Positions 39,079 through 47,792 of a DNA stretch of 64,000 nt are shown here, piece after piece. A program made the translations under genes and the position numbers. The notes under the pieces are model-generated. The model ran no database searches and was not told the origin of the DNA. It was given only the letters and a program-made list of their open reading frames with translations. The number at the start of each line of letters is the position of its first letter. The first letter of the stretch is position 1. Origin of the DNA: Streptomyces narbonensis (GTDB lineage Bacteria; Actinomycetota; Actinomycetes; Streptomycetales; Streptomycetaceae); assembly GCF_014649015.1 (NCBI RefSeq), contig NZ_BMSF01000016.1, forward strand, positions 94,331 through 158,330. The letters run 5' to 3'.

Positions 39079-40312
39079 GGGGAAGTGCCTTGCTCGTCAA
39101 GGTGCCGTCGGTGTGCGTCTGGGGTGCGGAGCCGGTGTCGACGAGGTCGTCGACGTGGAAGAGGCGGGCGATGGGTACATCGGTGCTGCTGTGGGCGACG
39201 ATCGAGAAGGCGATGCACACCGCGATCAGGGTGTACGCCTCCTGGCCCTGCGGGATTCCGGCCTGGAGGACGAGGAGGCCGTAGACGACGGAGGCGAACC
39301 CCTTGGGGCCGAACCAGGCGGCGACGAGCTTCTCCCGACGGTCGATACGGGTGCCCCACAGGGAGAGAAGCAGGGACGCGGGCCGGATGAGGACGATCGC
39401 CAGGACCACGGCGACGTAGCCGCCGAGGGACAGGTCTCCGAAGAGCTGCGGGGTGAGGAGGGCACCGAAGACGAGGAGGGCGGCGAACTTGGCGAGTTCG
39501 GCGAGCGACTCGCCCAGGGGCTCGAACGCCTTGTGGGACTCCGGGGAGACGGCCGTGAGGACGGCGCCGGCGGAGAACGCGGCGAGGTAGGGGTTGGCGT
39601 GGGTGAGGTGGCAGGCGGCGTAAAGGATGATCCCGGTGGCCAGCGGCAGCAGCGGCTGGAGCTTGGGCTCGGCGCCCAGCAGCCGGAACCGTACGAGCCC
39701 GGTGACGAGCAGCGGGAGCAGGGCGCCGAAGGCGAGGCCGAGGCCGAGTTCCAGGGCGATGTTCCCGTACGACGCCTCGGCGCCTGCCGCGGTCGGTCCG
39801 GCGGCGGCGATGAGGATCAGGACCACCGGCAGCGCGAGTCCGTCGTTGATGCCGCTCTCGACGTTCAGCAGCTCGCGCAGCCGGGACGGGACTTCCTTGC
39901 GGCCCACGATGGCGGAGGCGAAGACCGGGTCGGTCGGCGCGAGGACCGCGCCGACGAGGAACGACGTCGTCCAGTCCAGGCCGACCAGGTAGTGCGTGAT
40001 CAGCGCCATGCCGACGCATGCGAGCGGCATACCGAGACCGAGAGCGCGGGCGGGGTTGCGCCAGTTGGCCCGCAGCTTGGCGAAGGACACGTGCATGCCG
40101 TCGGTGAACAGCACGGCGAACAGGGCGAGGTCGGCGGTGACCGACACGATCTCGCTCTGCGGTGAGATGTGGATCAGGCCGAGGAACCCGTCGCTGACGA
40201 GCGCCCCGCCGAGGAGGAAGAGCAGCGAGGTCGACAGGACGGTGCGGGCTGCGAGCCCGGACAGCAGGACCGCGACGAGCAGCGCGGCCCCGAAGACGGC
40301 GACGAGCACCAT
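39065..40312 (-). CDS. CPA1/NhaP-type cation:proton antiporter
   Basis: 415 residues with 12-13 helices. The ion-binding region reads GAVLAPTDPVFASAIVGRKE followed by LLNVESGINDGLALPVVLIL, which is the TDP...ESGxND pattern of NhaP/CPA1 exchangers. It exports Na+ or K+ for protons. ATG 40312 follows GGGGA. The 5' region has the 19-base leader element (40356-40374), a -10 at 40392-40387 and an 11-bp direct repeat. The CBS gene follows in the same operon. Confidence 0.92.
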   Translation of the reverse strand: MVLVAVFGAALLVAVLLSGLAARTVLSTSLLFLLGGALVSDGFLGLIHISPQSEIVSVTADLALFAVLFTDGMHVSFAKLRANWRNPARALGLGMPLACVGMALITHYLVGLDWTTSFLVGAVLAPTDPVFASAIVGRKEVPSRLRELLNVESGINDGLALPVVLILIAAAGPTAAGAEASYGNIALELGLGLAFGALLPLLVTGLVRFRLLGAEPKLQPLLPLATGIILYAACHLTHANPYLAAFSAGAVLTAVSPESHKAFEPLGESLAELAKFAALLVFGALLTPQLFGDLSLGGYVAVVLAIVLIRPASLLLSLWGTRIDRREKLVAAWFGPKGFASVVYGLLVLQAGIPQGQEAYTLIAVCIAFSIVAHSSTDVPIARLFHVDDLVDTGSAPQTHTDGTLTSKALPHART

Positions 40313-40355
40313 GACAGAAATCCCCGATCGGCAGAAAGACACGTGTCCCTTGTTC

Positions 40356-40374
40356 GCCGACCAGACTTCCCGGC
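40356..40374 (-). ncRNA. Shared leader element, nhaP-like copy
   Basis: The sense strand reads GCCGGGAAGTCTGGTCGGC, 43 nt before the antiporter ATG. Outer GCCG and CGGC can pair around an 11-nt loop; the next bases (GGGACACGTGTC) can form a second stem. A -10-like TAAGGT lies 8 nt before the block, so the element should be at the mRNA 5' end. The same 19 bases occur before STAS and nhaA and with one change before the gene at 60036. Confidence 0.7.
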
Positions 40375-40386
40375 ACTCCGCAACGG

Positions 40387-40426
40387 ACCTTACAGGTTCC
40401 ATACGCGGCATTGACAGGTCCTTGAT
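40387..40426 (-). promoter_or_regulatory. Promoter and 11-bp direct repeat of the nhaP-like operon
   Basis: Minus strand: -35 TGTCAA (40416-40411), 18-base spacer, -10 TAAGGT (40392-40387). On the plus strand the -35 region reads GCATTGACAGGTCCTTGATG: TTGAC at 40411 and TTGAT at 40422, an 11-bp period. A regulator bound here would cover the -35. Confidence 0.55.
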
Positions 40427-40567
40427 GGGCAGTCGGAGCGCAGTGAGATTGCCGAGAGTCGGCATGTACACGTGGCCTGACGCTGTGCCGTCGTGACACC
40501 GCCCGAATGCCTGATTGCGCCATCGGGCAGGGGGGGTTGGTCCGCGCGTAGTCTGCCCCTCAGGTGC

Positions 40568-40586
40568 GCCGGGAAGTCTGGTCGGC
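40568..40586 (+). ncRNA. Shared leader element, STAS-gene copy
   Basis: GCCGGGAAGTCTGGTCGGC, identical to the nhaP-like and nhaA copies, 29 nt before the STAS start. TAGTCT (40549-40554) ends 8 nt before the AGGTG-type block start. The following bases (TTCCGCCTGCCCCGGAGCC) match the copy at 60069-60087 and include the ribosome site, so folding could expose or hide it. Confidence 0.7.
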
Positions 40587-40615
40587 AGAGGATTCCGCCT
40601 GCCCCGGAGCCGTTG

Positions 40616-40981
40616 ATGCCGCCTCTGTTCTCACCTACCGGCCCGCTCAGACGCGGCGCGCGTACCTTGCTGCGTGTGCTGTATCCCCGCCGGGAGAGGT
40701 CGGTGGTCCGCTTGAAGGGCGATCTCGGCACCGCATCCGTGGAGCACACCAGCCGTGTGCTCCGCTCGGCGCTGCGTGGCAGGCCGAGCGTGCTTGAGGT
40801 GGACTTCTCCCGCGTCACTCATCTGTCGCCGGAGGCCGTGTTGCCGCTGTTCCTGGCCGCGCGTGGGGCGCGCGGCCAGGGGACGCGGTTCGCCATCGTC
40901 CGCGCGCATGGTCAGCCGGCGGTGATGGTGCGCAGGATGGGTCTGGAGCGCTATCTGTCCGCGGGACGTTCCAGCCGGTAG
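40616..40981 (+). CDS. STAS-domain protein (anti-sigma-factor-antagonist-like)
   Basis: 121 residues from ATG 40616 (GGAG 7 nt upstream). RSVVRLKGDLGTASVEHTSR, LEVDFSRVTHLSPEAVLPLF and FAIVRAHGQPAVMVRRMGLE follow the STAS fold. At the usual phospho-serine position (DxSxV) it has DFSRVTHLSPEA, so Ser or Thr is available in the loop. It may act in a sigma-factor partner switch. Divergent from nhaP-like; both have the shared leader. The 3' end overlaps the convergent membrane-protein gene by 31 bases. Confidence 0.8.
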   Translation: MPPLFSPTGPLRRGARTLLRVLYPRRERSVVRLKGDLGTASVEHTSRVLRSALRGRPSVLEVDFSRVTHLSPEAVLPLFLAARGARGQGTRFAIVRAHGQPAVMVRRMGLERYLSAGRSSR

Positions 40982-43272
40982 TCCGTGGTGTTGGGGGTGC
41001 CGAGTGTGACACCCGGGGGAACAAGGTCGGTCACGTACTGGGTGAACGCCTCGCGTTCCTCCTCGTCGGTGAGGTCCGTCAGAGGATTCATCGGCCACAC
41101 GGGCCGTCCCTCGACGAAGGCCACGGCCGCGGCAGGGTCTTCGGCGGTGCTCCGCAGCTGGGTGGTGCCTTGGTGGGGCAGGTGTACCGTGCCCGGTTCG
41201 ACGTCCATGAGTGCGATCGGCCGGTCGGCCCCGGACTCGAAGAGGACCAGCTTGGGTGCCTCGGAGGCCGGCTCCTCACCGCCCGGCAGGACCAGGTAAT
41301 CGAGAGTGCGTGCTTCAGGCGACCGGGCGGCGCGCAGCACGCGGCGCAGGGTCCAGCCGGTGCGGGCCGCGCACCAGGCCAGGCGGCCGATCGCCAGCGC
41401 CGCGACCGTCCCGCTCACCCACAGGCCGCGTCTGGAGCCGGGATCCCCCGGGATGCGCGCGGCGGAAGGTAGGCCGGCGGCGTATTCGATCCCGACCGTG
41501 TCGCCTTCGGCAGGGGCGGGGTCGGCGACGACTACGTCGGTCACGATGCGGCGGCCGTCCGCGGTGACGAAGCTCATCTCCGCCTCCGAGGGCAGCAGCC
41601 AGGGCTCCAGGGGAAGTTCGTCGTACAGCAGCTCGACGGTGGCAATCGCTGTCACCGGTCGGTCCGTGGAGAGGCGGACGGCCGTCACCCACCACCATCC
41701 CGACAGCAGGCAGGTGAGGGCGAGCACGATGAGGGCGCCCCAGGCGATGCCAGAGGCCAGGGTGATGCGACGGAGCACCGGCGATCGCCACCACGGGCCG
41801 GTGCTCGGGTCGGGTTCGGGGCGCCGCTCCCTGACGCCGGGGGCGAAGGCGGATCTCGCGTGGAGGAGCCGGGACACGGCCGTCAGGTGGGACCTGTCGA
41901 GCACGTCGCCGGCCTCGGCCGGGTCTCCCGCCGAGGGCTTCTCCGGCGCGGCGGCAGGCGGCATCTGAGTGGGAAGGGCCACGGCCGTGAGGGGGACGCC
42001 GGCGCGTGCGCGGCGGGTGTGGATCCCGATACCTGCCAAAGCGGCGGCGATGCCGAGCGCCGTGACGAAGCCGAGGGCGACCGGGGTGAAGTCACGGTCG
42101 AACGCCTCGCCCCGCAGCGGCCACGACAGGGCGCTGACCTCCAGGGTGTCGCCGCGGTCCACCTGATCGCAGTCGACCTCCGCGGTCTGACGTGCCCCGT
42201 CCCAAGGGTCGGCCCACGCGACCGCGCAGCCGTACTCGGTCGTCCCCGTGACCTCCGCCCGCGCGATCTGCCCGAAGACGTAGGCGAAGGTCAGCAGACC
42301 GATGCCGGACAGACCCAGCACTCCGGCGGCCCAGCTCCACCAGGGCACGACCAGCCCCCGAGGGGACTGGCGGCGTGTCTGGCCACTGCCCCGGAGATGG
42401 TTCCGCAGCCGACGAAGCCGACGCGCATCGCTCGTCGTCCCCGCGATGACGCCGACAAGGCCGGCCGCCCCCGCGACGCTCACCCCGAAGACCGTCATGA
42501 ACCAGGAGTCCTCCAGATCGGCCGCCTCCCCGCGGACCGGCCACGGCCTGGCGCTGATCCGCAACGCGTCTCCCGTCTGCTCCCCCTGATAGCAGTCCAC
42601 TCGCGCGTGCCGGGTACGACTCGCTTCCCACGGGTCCTGCCACTCCACCTGGCACTCGGCATCCCGCACGCCAGTGACCTCCGCGGTGACGTCCCTTCCC
42701 AGGCCGAACGTATGCACGCCGAAGAGCCCCAGGGCGAGCGCGCCGGTCAGCAGCAGCGCGGCGAAGCCGGGCATCCGTACGTGGTTCCGCAGCGAGAACC
42801 GGAGGGCGTCGGCCGAGGTCCGCCGTGGCGTGGGCTCGCCGTCGCCAGGATCGCTGAGCGCCTTCGTCACGATCCCCGTCGACGGCCGTTCCACGGTGAT
42901 CTCCAGTACGCGCCCCATCCCCGGCACCTCGTACACCACGGTGTCCCGATGAACGAACGACGGCCGCGTGAACCCGCCCGAACGCAGGGGAACGACATCC
43001 CTGACCCGCCCGCCGCGGGGCACCGCGAGCACAGCGGACTCCGCCACGAAGCGCATCGGCTCGTCGACGCGGTGGACGAGCCAGAGATCCCCCCGTGCGG
43101 GCCGGCCCTCGCCCCGGGTCCCGTCACCGGCCTGCCAGACCAACTCCGCAGGGACCCCCACAGCCCTGCCCGAGGCGAAGGCACGCCCGCGCGACCTCTC
43201 GCGCCAGTTACCCCAGAGGGCCGGCAACGCGCCGGCGAGGAAGCTGCACGCCAGGAAGAGAAGAAAGTTCAC
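40951..43272 (-). CDS. Large membrane protein with internal duplication (DUF3592-like)
   Basis: 773 residues. Helices occur near 2-20, 170-190, 258-280, 312-335, 397-415, 510-545 and 650-670. Two clear copies of a module (197-252 and 339-392) share AEVTG, C-x-V-x-W-x-DPW, VDC, GD-x-L and SA-x-WP-x-RGEA; a third, weaker module follows near 555-640 (ATVELLYDELPLEPW). The modules face one side between helix pairs and each has a cysteine pair. DUF3592-like topology is my best guess; the function is unknown. There is no obvious partner gene. Confidence 0.7.
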   Translation of the reverse strand: MNFLLFLACSFLAGALPALWGNWRERSRGRAFASGRAVGVPAELVWQAGDGTRGEGRPARGDLWLVHRVDEPMRFVAESAVLAVPRGGRVRDVVPLRSGGFTRPSFVHRDTVVYEVPGMGRVLEITVERPSTGIVTKALSDPGDGEPTPRRTSADALRFSLRNHVRMPGFAALLLTGALALGLFGVHTFGLGRDVTAEVTGVRDAECQVEWQDPWEASRTRHARVDCYQGEQTGDALRISARPWPVRGEAADLEDSWFMTVFGVSVAGAAGLVGVIAGTTSDARRLRRLRNHLRGSGQTRRQSPRGLVVPWWSWAAGVLGLSGIGLLTFAYVFGQIARAEVTGTTEYGCAVAWADPWDGARQTAEVDCDQVDRGDTLEVSALSWPLRGEAFDRDFTPVALGFVTALGIAAALAGIGIHTRRARAGVPLTAVALPTQMPPAAAPEKPSAGDPAEAGDVLDRSHLTAVSRLLHARSAFAPGVRERRPEPDPSTGPWWRSPVLRRITLASGIAWGALIVLALTCLLSGWWWVTAVRLSTDRPVTAIATVELLYDELPLEPWLLPSEAEMSFVTADGRRIVTDVVVADPAPAEGDTVGIEYAAGLPSAARIPGDPGSRRGLWVSGTVAALAIGRLAWCAARTGWTLRRVLRAARSPEARTLDYLVLPGGEEPASEAPKLVLFESGADRPIALMDVEPGTVHLPHQGTTQLRSTAEDPAAAVAFVEGRPVWPMNPLTDLTDEEEREAFTQYVTDLVPPGVTLGTPNTTDYRLERPADR

Positions 43273-43379
43273 GAACGCACTCTCGGCTGGAGAAGGACGA
43301 AGGGACAGAGGGTTCCACCGCAGGATCGAGGCCGGGCGAGCTGCCGGTCACCGGCAAGGTGAGCCGGATTCCGCCGATG

Positions 43380-43682
43380 TCAGGACCGCTTGTCGCGGCG
43401 GTCCGCGAAGGAAGCCCACGTCATGAGAACCACGGCGGCGAGAACCAGGAGCGGGCCGCCGACTATCCGCAGCGGCAGGAGTTCGTCACCCGGTACTCCG
43501 ACCAGGCTGAGGATCGCAGGGGTCAGGGAGCCGACGTAGAGGGTGAGGGCGGCGTTGCCCCGCGCTCGTGTGACACGCGCGTCGGAACTCGGTGACCAGC
43601 GTGGCGTCCACCCTCGCAGGAAGGCGACCCCGAGGGGCACCAGGATGGCCGTGGACAGCACGATCCACACGATCTGGAACAC
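43380..43682 (-). CDS. Small membrane protein of the nhaA operon
   Basis: 100 residues with three helices (about 4-22, 45-62, 73-90) and a charged DRRDKRS end. It starts 6 nt after the previous small gene and is third in the nhaA operon. It resembles the protein at 59432-59743 (shared layout: LxP...GW-x-P near residue 20, LY-x-G-x-LT in helix 2, basic end), so the two are probably paralogues. Function unknown. Confidence 0.7.
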   Translation of the reverse strand: MFQIVWIVLSTAILVPLGVAFLRGWTPRWSPSSDARVTRARGNAALTLYVGSLTPAILSLVGVPGDELLPLRIVGGPLLVLAAVVLMTWASFADRRDKRS

Positions 43683-43688
43683 GGCCTG

Positions 43689-43958
43689 TCACCTTCCGCT
43701 CGTGGAGATTCGCGTGGCGAGGAGACCCGCGAGGACGGCCCAGGGGACAGCTGCCGGTCCGGTGAACGTCCACCCCACGGCTCCGAGGACCAGGACCGTG
43801 GCCGTGCCGATGACCAGGGAACGCCGGTCCCGGAGGCAGGCCCATTCGCGTCGGGCGCTTCCCGGTTCCCTGAGCTCCTGGACGGCGGTGCGGATGACCA
43901 GGATCGCCAGGACGACGGCCGCACCCAGGAGGGCGGTCAGTGCGTCCGTCGTGATCAC
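43689..43958 (-). CDS. Small two-to-three-helix membrane protein
   Basis: 89 residues from GTG 43958, which overlaps the nhaA stop (GTGA). Helices lie at about 6-24, 46-63 and 66-82. Tight coupling to nhaA suggests an accessory role, for example with the antiporter. No family is recognised. Confidence 0.7.
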   Translation of the reverse strand: MITTDALTALLGAAVVLAILVIRTAVQELREPGSARREWACLRDRRSLVIGTATVLVLGAVGWTFTGPAAVPWAVLAGLLATRISTSGR

Positions 43959-45253
43959 CGGGCGGTTCCCGGAGCACCTGTCTGGTAGATGTCGGGGATG
44001 CCGTCGGCGTCGTCGTCGCGTTCCTCTTCCTCGTACAGCCGCTTGTAGAGGCGGTTGCGGCGGCGCAGGAGTACGGCGGCGAGGGCGGCCGCGGCGAGCG
44101 AGCCGATGAGGACGGCGGCCTTGACGTGGTCGGCCTCGGCTGCTGTCGGGAAGGCGAGTTCGCCGATGAGGAGGGAGACGGTGAATCCGATCCCGGCGAG
44201 GGCGGCGAGGCCGAGGACGTCGGCCCAGGCGAGGTCGGGGTTGAGCTGGGCACGGGTGAAGCGTGCGGCGAGGTAGGTGCCGAGGAAGACGCCGAGGATC
44301 TTGCCCGCCACCAGACCGATGAGGACGGCGAGCGGTTCCGGGTCGGTGAAGACGTGGGTCAAGGCCGCGCCGGACACGCTCACCCCTGCGGCGAAGAGAG
44401 CGAAGAGCGGGACGGCTACGCCGGCGGAGAAGGGGTGGACCAGGTGCGAGACGCGGGCCGCCGGACTGCGCTCCTCGCCCTTGTCGCGGGTGGTGCGCAG
44501 GATCAGGCCCATGGCAACGCCGGCAACGGTGGCGTGGACGCCGGAGTTGTACATCAGCGCCCAGATCGCGAGGCCGAGCGGCACGTACCACCACCAGCCG
44601 CGCACGCGGAGGCGCTGGAGGGCGTAGAAAGCAGCCAGACCTGCGAACGCCCCGCCGAGCGCCCAGAAGTTCAGGTCGGAGGTGAAGAAGACGGCGATGA
44701 TCAGGATGGCGCCGAGGTCGTCGACGACCGCGAGGGTGAGCAGGAACGCCCGTAGCGCGGACGGCAGGTGGGTGCTGATGACCGCGAGGACCGCGAGGGC
44801 GAAGGCGATGTCGGTGGCCATCGGCACCGCCCAGCCGTCCAGGCTTCCACCGCCTGCTGCCGCGGTGAGTGCGTAGAGCGCGGCGGGCACGGCCATCCCG
44901 CAGAACGCCGCGACCACGGGCAACGCTGCCGTCGCGGGGGTGCGGAGCTCGCCGACGACGAGTTCGCGTTTCAGCTCGATGCCCGCGACGAGGAAGAAGA
45001 CGGCGAGCAGGCCGTCGGCGGTCCAGTGGCCGACGGACAGGTCAAGGCCGAGGGCGGGTATGCCGAAGTGGAAGTCGCGGATGCTCGCGTATGCCTCACT
45101 CCAGGGGCTGTTCGCCCAGATGAGGGCGATGACAGCGGCGCCGAGGAGGACGAGACCGCCGACCGTCTCGGTACGCAGCGCCTCGCTGATCGCTTGGCGT
45201 TCGGGCCAGGGCAGCAGTCCGAGGACGACTTTGCGCGGGCGCGTCTGGGACAT
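43955..45253 (-). CDS. nhaA: NhaA-type Na+/H+ antiporter
   Basis: 432 residues, 12 helices. Signature parts are WANSPWSEAY, HWTADGLLAVFFLVAGIELK, MATDIAFALAVLA and LAVVDDLGAILIIAVFF with the twin aspartates that bind Na+. A 45-residue charged tail (RLYEEEERDDDADGIPDIYQ) resembles a calcium-binding thrombospondin-type loop. ATG 45253 follows GGAGG by 8 nt. The shared 19-base leader and an 11-bp direct repeat lie upstream; two small membrane proteins follow in the operon. Confidence 0.95.
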   Translation of the reverse strand: MSQTRPRKVVLGLLPWPERQAISEALRTETVGGLVLLGAAVIALIWANSPWSEAYASIRDFHFGIPALGLDLSVGHWTADGLLAVFFLVAGIELKRELVVGELRTPATAALPVVAAFCGMAVPAALYALTAAAGGGSLDGWAVPMATDIAFALAVLAVISTHLPSALRAFLLTLAVVDDLGAILIIAVFFTSDLNFWALGGAFAGLAAFYALQRLRVRGWWWYVPLGLAIWALMYNSGVHATVAGVAMGLILRTTRDKGEERSPAARVSHLVHPFSAGVAVPLFALFAAGVSVSGAALTHVFTDPEPLAVLIGLVAGKILGVFLGTYLAARFTRAQLNPDLAWADVLGLAALAGIGFTVSLLIGELAFPTAAEADHVKAAVLIGSLAAAALAAVLLRRRNRLYKRLYEEEERDDDADGIPDIYQTGAPGTAR

Positions 45254-45302
45254 GGGAATTGCCTCCGGGGCGGTTGGCGAGCGGGCACACTGCCCCTCGG
45301 AC

Positions 45303-45321
45303 GCCGACCAGACTTCCCGGC
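45303..45321 (-). ncRNA. Shared leader element, nhaA copy
   Basis: Sense strand GCCGGGAAGTCTGGTCGGC, 49 nt before the nhaA ATG. A stem GGGCA-GTG-TGCCC follows about 8 nt later, and GGAGG comes after that. This copy lacks an obvious -10 at the usual 8-nt distance. Identity with the copies at 40356 and 40568 is complete over 19 bases. Confidence 0.7.
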
Positions 45322-45337
45322 ACACCAGCGCATCGCA

Positions 45338-45353
45338 TTGACGCGTTCTTTAC
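45338..45353. promoter_or_regulatory. 11-bp direct repeat upstream of nhaA
   Basis: On the plus strand TTGACGCG at 45338 is followed 11 bases later by TTTACACC at 45349 (GCATTGACGCGTTCTTTAC). It matches the repeats near the nhaP-like, yqiJ-like and trkH genes. Confidence 0.45.
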
Positions 45354-45410
45354 ACCCTATCGGGCGCCGGGGGGCCTCGCCAGGGCGTCTCTCAGCTGTC
45401 GAGACGGGGT

Positions 45411-45458
45411 GAAGGGCCCTGCTTCTCACCAAGGCGCGAGGTGAGGGCAGGGCCCTTC
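45411..45458 (-). terminator. Hairpin near the nhaA promoter
   Basis: GAAGGGCCCTGC-type left arm (45411-45430) pairs with GGCAGGGCCCTTC and flanks (45440-45458), with one bulge. It is 25 nt beyond the AGCS stop and ends that transcript before it reaches nhaA. Confidence 0.8.
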
Positions 45459-45482
45459 GGGAGCCGGGCCGCCGGGGGGCGG

Positions 45483-47024
45483 TCAGACGGTGGTCTTCAC
45501 CGGCTCCTGGTCCGGGTCGGCGTCGGAGATGTCGAGGCCGGCGTCGCGCTTCTTCACGAAGGCGAGGAAGGTGTTCAGTTCACGCTTGACGACGGGGGCG
45601 AGGAGGTAGAGGCCGATGATGTTGATGACGGCGAGCATGAAGAGCACCGCGTCGGCCATGTCGATCAGCGTCTGCAGGGTGAGCAGGGAGCCCGCGACGG
45701 CGAAGAGGGTGTAGAGGACCTTGAAGGTCAGTTCGCTGGTCCTGCTGCGGCCGAAGAGGTGGGTCCAGGCCTTCATGCAGTAGTAGCCCCAGGTCAGCAC
45801 CGTGGAGATCGCGAACAGCATCACCGCGACGGTGAGGATGTACGGGAACCAGGGCATGACCGTGCCGAAGGCGTCGGAGGTGATGGTGACGCCGCCGATG
45901 GACTCACCGCCGTTACGGAGCTCGACATAGCTCGCGGGGTTGGCGATGACGATGGTCAGGGCGGTCATGGTGCAGATGACGACCGTGTCGATGAACGGCT
46001 CCAGGAGGGCGACCAGACCCTCGCTCGCGGGGTGCTTGGTCTTCACTGCGGAGTGGGCGATCGGGGCGGAGCCCAGACCGGCCTCGTTGGAGAACGCGGC
46101 CCGCTTGAAGCCGATGATCAGCGCGCCCAGGACACCGCCGGCGACGCCCTCGGGGTTGAACGCGCCCTCGATGATCGTGGAGACCGCGGAGGGGACGGCG
46201 CTCGCGTTGACGGCGATGACGACGAGGCAGGCGGCGATGTAGATGCCGGCCATCGCGGGGACGAGCTTGCTGGTGACGGAGGCGATGGAGCGGATGCCGC
46301 CGAGGAGCACGATGCCGACGAGGGCCGCGATCAGGATGCCGAAGAACAGCGCGCCGGCCGAGGAGCCCAGGGCGCCGTCCTCGCCGCCGGTGACGGAGAC
46401 GAGCTGCGCGTAGGACTGGTTGACCTGGAAGAGGTTGCCGCCGAAGAGACCGAAGAACAGGATCATGAAGGAGGCGAGGACGGCGAGGACCTTGCCGAGC
46501 GTCTTGCCGTTCTTGCCGAAGCGTTCGGCCAGGCCCTTGGGCAGGTAGTGCATGGGGCCGCCGGAGACGGTGCCGTCGGCGTGCACCTCGCGGTACTTCA
46601 CACCGAGGGTGACCTCGACGAACTTCGTCGCCATGCCGAGCAGGCCGCAGAGGATCATCCAGAACGTGGCGCCCGGGCCGCCGATGGAGACCGCGACGGC
46701 CACACCGGCGATGTTGCCGAGTCCGACCGTGCCGGAGACGGCGGCGGTCAGCGCCTGGAAGTGGTTGACCTCGCCGGCCGATCCCTTCTCGTCGTACTTG
46801 CCACGCACCACGTCCACGGCGAGCCGGAACTTGCGCAGCTGGACGAAGCCGAACCAGCCGGTGAAGACCAGGCCGGCGACGACGAGCCAGGCGACGATCA
46901 GGGGCAGCTGGGTGCCGCCGACGGGCACGGAGTAGAAGACGATCTCGCCGAGCCAGGTGGCTATCGGCTCGAAGAAGCCGCTGACCGCCTTGTCGACGGA
47001 CTGGGTGAAGGAATCGAGTGACAC
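45483..47024 (-). CDS. Alanine/glycine:cation symporter (AGCS family)
   Basis: 513 residues, about 11 helices. Family segments are AVSGTVGLGNIAGVAVAVSI, PMHYLPKGLAERFG, ALLEPFIDTVVICTMTALTI and GYYCMKAWTHLFGR. It takes up alanine or glycine with Na+. GTG 47024 follows GAGG by 6 nt. Placing a Na+-driven importer next to a Na+/H+ antiporter fits sodium cycling. A terminator follows. Confidence 0.92.
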   Translation of the reverse strand: MSLDSFTQSVDKAVSGFFEPIATWLGEIVFYSVPVGGTQLPLIVAWLVVAGLVFTGWFGFVQLRKFRLAVDVVRGKYDEKGSAGEVNHFQALTAAVSGTVGLGNIAGVAVAVSIGGPGATFWMILCGLLGMATKFVEVTLGVKYREVHADGTVSGGPMHYLPKGLAERFGKNGKTLGKVLAVLASFMILFFGLFGGNLFQVNQSYAQLVSVTGGEDGALGSSAGALFFGILIAALVGIVLLGGIRSIASVTSKLVPAMAGIYIAACLVVIAVNASAVPSAVSTIIEGAFNPEGVAGGVLGALIIGFKRAAFSNEAGLGSAPIAHSAVKTKHPASEGLVALLEPFIDTVVICTMTALTIVIANPASYVELRNGGESIGGVTITSDAFGTVMPWFPYILTVAVMLFAISTVLTWGYYCMKAWTHLFGRSRTSELTFKVLYTLFAVAGSLLTLQTLIDMADAVLFMLAVINIIGLYLLAPVVKRELNTFLAFVKKRDAGLDISDADPDQEPVKTTV

Positions 47025-47543
47025 GGTGGGGACCTCAGTACGCAGGACCGGCGAGCGGGAGGCAGCGCCGGTGGGGGTGCGGTCTTTGAGCGAACGCCGT
47101 TGTCCGGTCGGCGACCCGGGGAATCGACGTCCGCGGACTCGGAGCGTGATCACCTCGGTCGTGCTGCCGGTACGTGACCGGCGCTCCGCAGGACGGGCGA
47201 GGGGTGGTGCCACCTGCGGAGTTGCGCATTCCTACCACGACAACCCACCCCCGCAGCGTGACGCATGTCACCTCACTCACGGTGATCTACGAAAACCCCA
47301 GGAGCCGTGACGTGACCGTTATCCGAACAGGCGAGTCCGTTCACCGTGCACTTATTTCCGCCGGTCAGGAGCCTGTCGCAATTGACTCCTGTCCCTCGAA
47401 GGTCGAGGCGGTCGCGCGGCCACTCCGGCAGGTCTGCGCGGCCGACGCGCCGACCACGGCCGTGGCCCGAGCTCTCGTAAGACCTGGGCACCGGCGCCCC
47501 AGGGCCCGGTGACCGGTACGCGGATCTCCCGCCTCCCGACCAC
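47025..47543. other. Intergenic region upstream of the AGCS gene
   Basis: About 520 bases. It contains CTCCGCAGG (47184-47192) and its complement CCTGCGGAG (47213-47221), a possible operator or hairpin, and a less GC-rich patch at 47270-47400. A plus-strand frame at 47312-47512 lacks coding bias. I looked for the glycine-riboswitch core and did not find it. Confidence 0.4.
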
Positions 47544-47768
47544 TCAACCCCTCTCCCGGAAGAGCCGGATGGCGCGGCCCGCGAACAGATGGACGTGTCC
47601 GCACACCAAGCAGATCAAGCCGGTCGCCGACTCGTTCGCCCACGCCAGGTCGAAGAGCTCCATCCCCGTGCTGTTCAGCTTCACCTCCCGCTTGCGGAAC
47701 GTGGCGTTGTCGCAGATCAGACAGAGGACCCAGGTCTCCCCTATCGCCGCGCGCACGTACTTGGCCAT
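47544..47768 (-). CDS. Small zinc-ribbon protein
   Basis: 74 residues with two CxxC pairs, LCLICDNATFR and LICLVCGHVHLF, about 35 residues apart, an apparent zinc ribbon. It starts 24 nt after the stop of the giant ATPase and is last in the yqiJ-flotillin-ATPase operon. GGAAGGAGAC lies before the ATG. It could bind a nucleic acid or recruit a partner; no family name is certain. Confidence 0.75.
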   Translation of the reverse strand: MAKYVRAAIGETWVLCLICDNATFRKREVKLNSTGMELFDLAWANESATGLICLVCGHVHLFAGRAIRLFRERG

Positions 47769-47792
47769 GGTGCGTCTCCTTCCGTGCCTGCG

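Noticed and set aside
40356..40374. Cobalamin riboswitch suggested by GGGAAG-n-GGT
   Set aside because: GGGAAGTCTGGT recalls one box of the cobalamin aptamer, but the rest of the conserved core is missing, and the genes are not cobalamin-related.
40356..45321. The shared leader read as protein (REVWSA in open frames)
   Set aside because: Frames upstream of nhaA and nhaP-like would include REVWSA, but in the other two copies the same peptide is out of frame with the gene. The conservation is at nucleic-acid level.
47025..47250. Glycine riboswitch upstream of the AGCS symporter
   Set aside because: The conserved core elements (GGAGAG, GCCGAAGG, CUCAGG) were not found on the sense strand.
47312..47512. 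66-codon plus-strand ORF in the AGCS upstream gap
   Set aside because: No codon bias, no ribosome site of note and no family motif.
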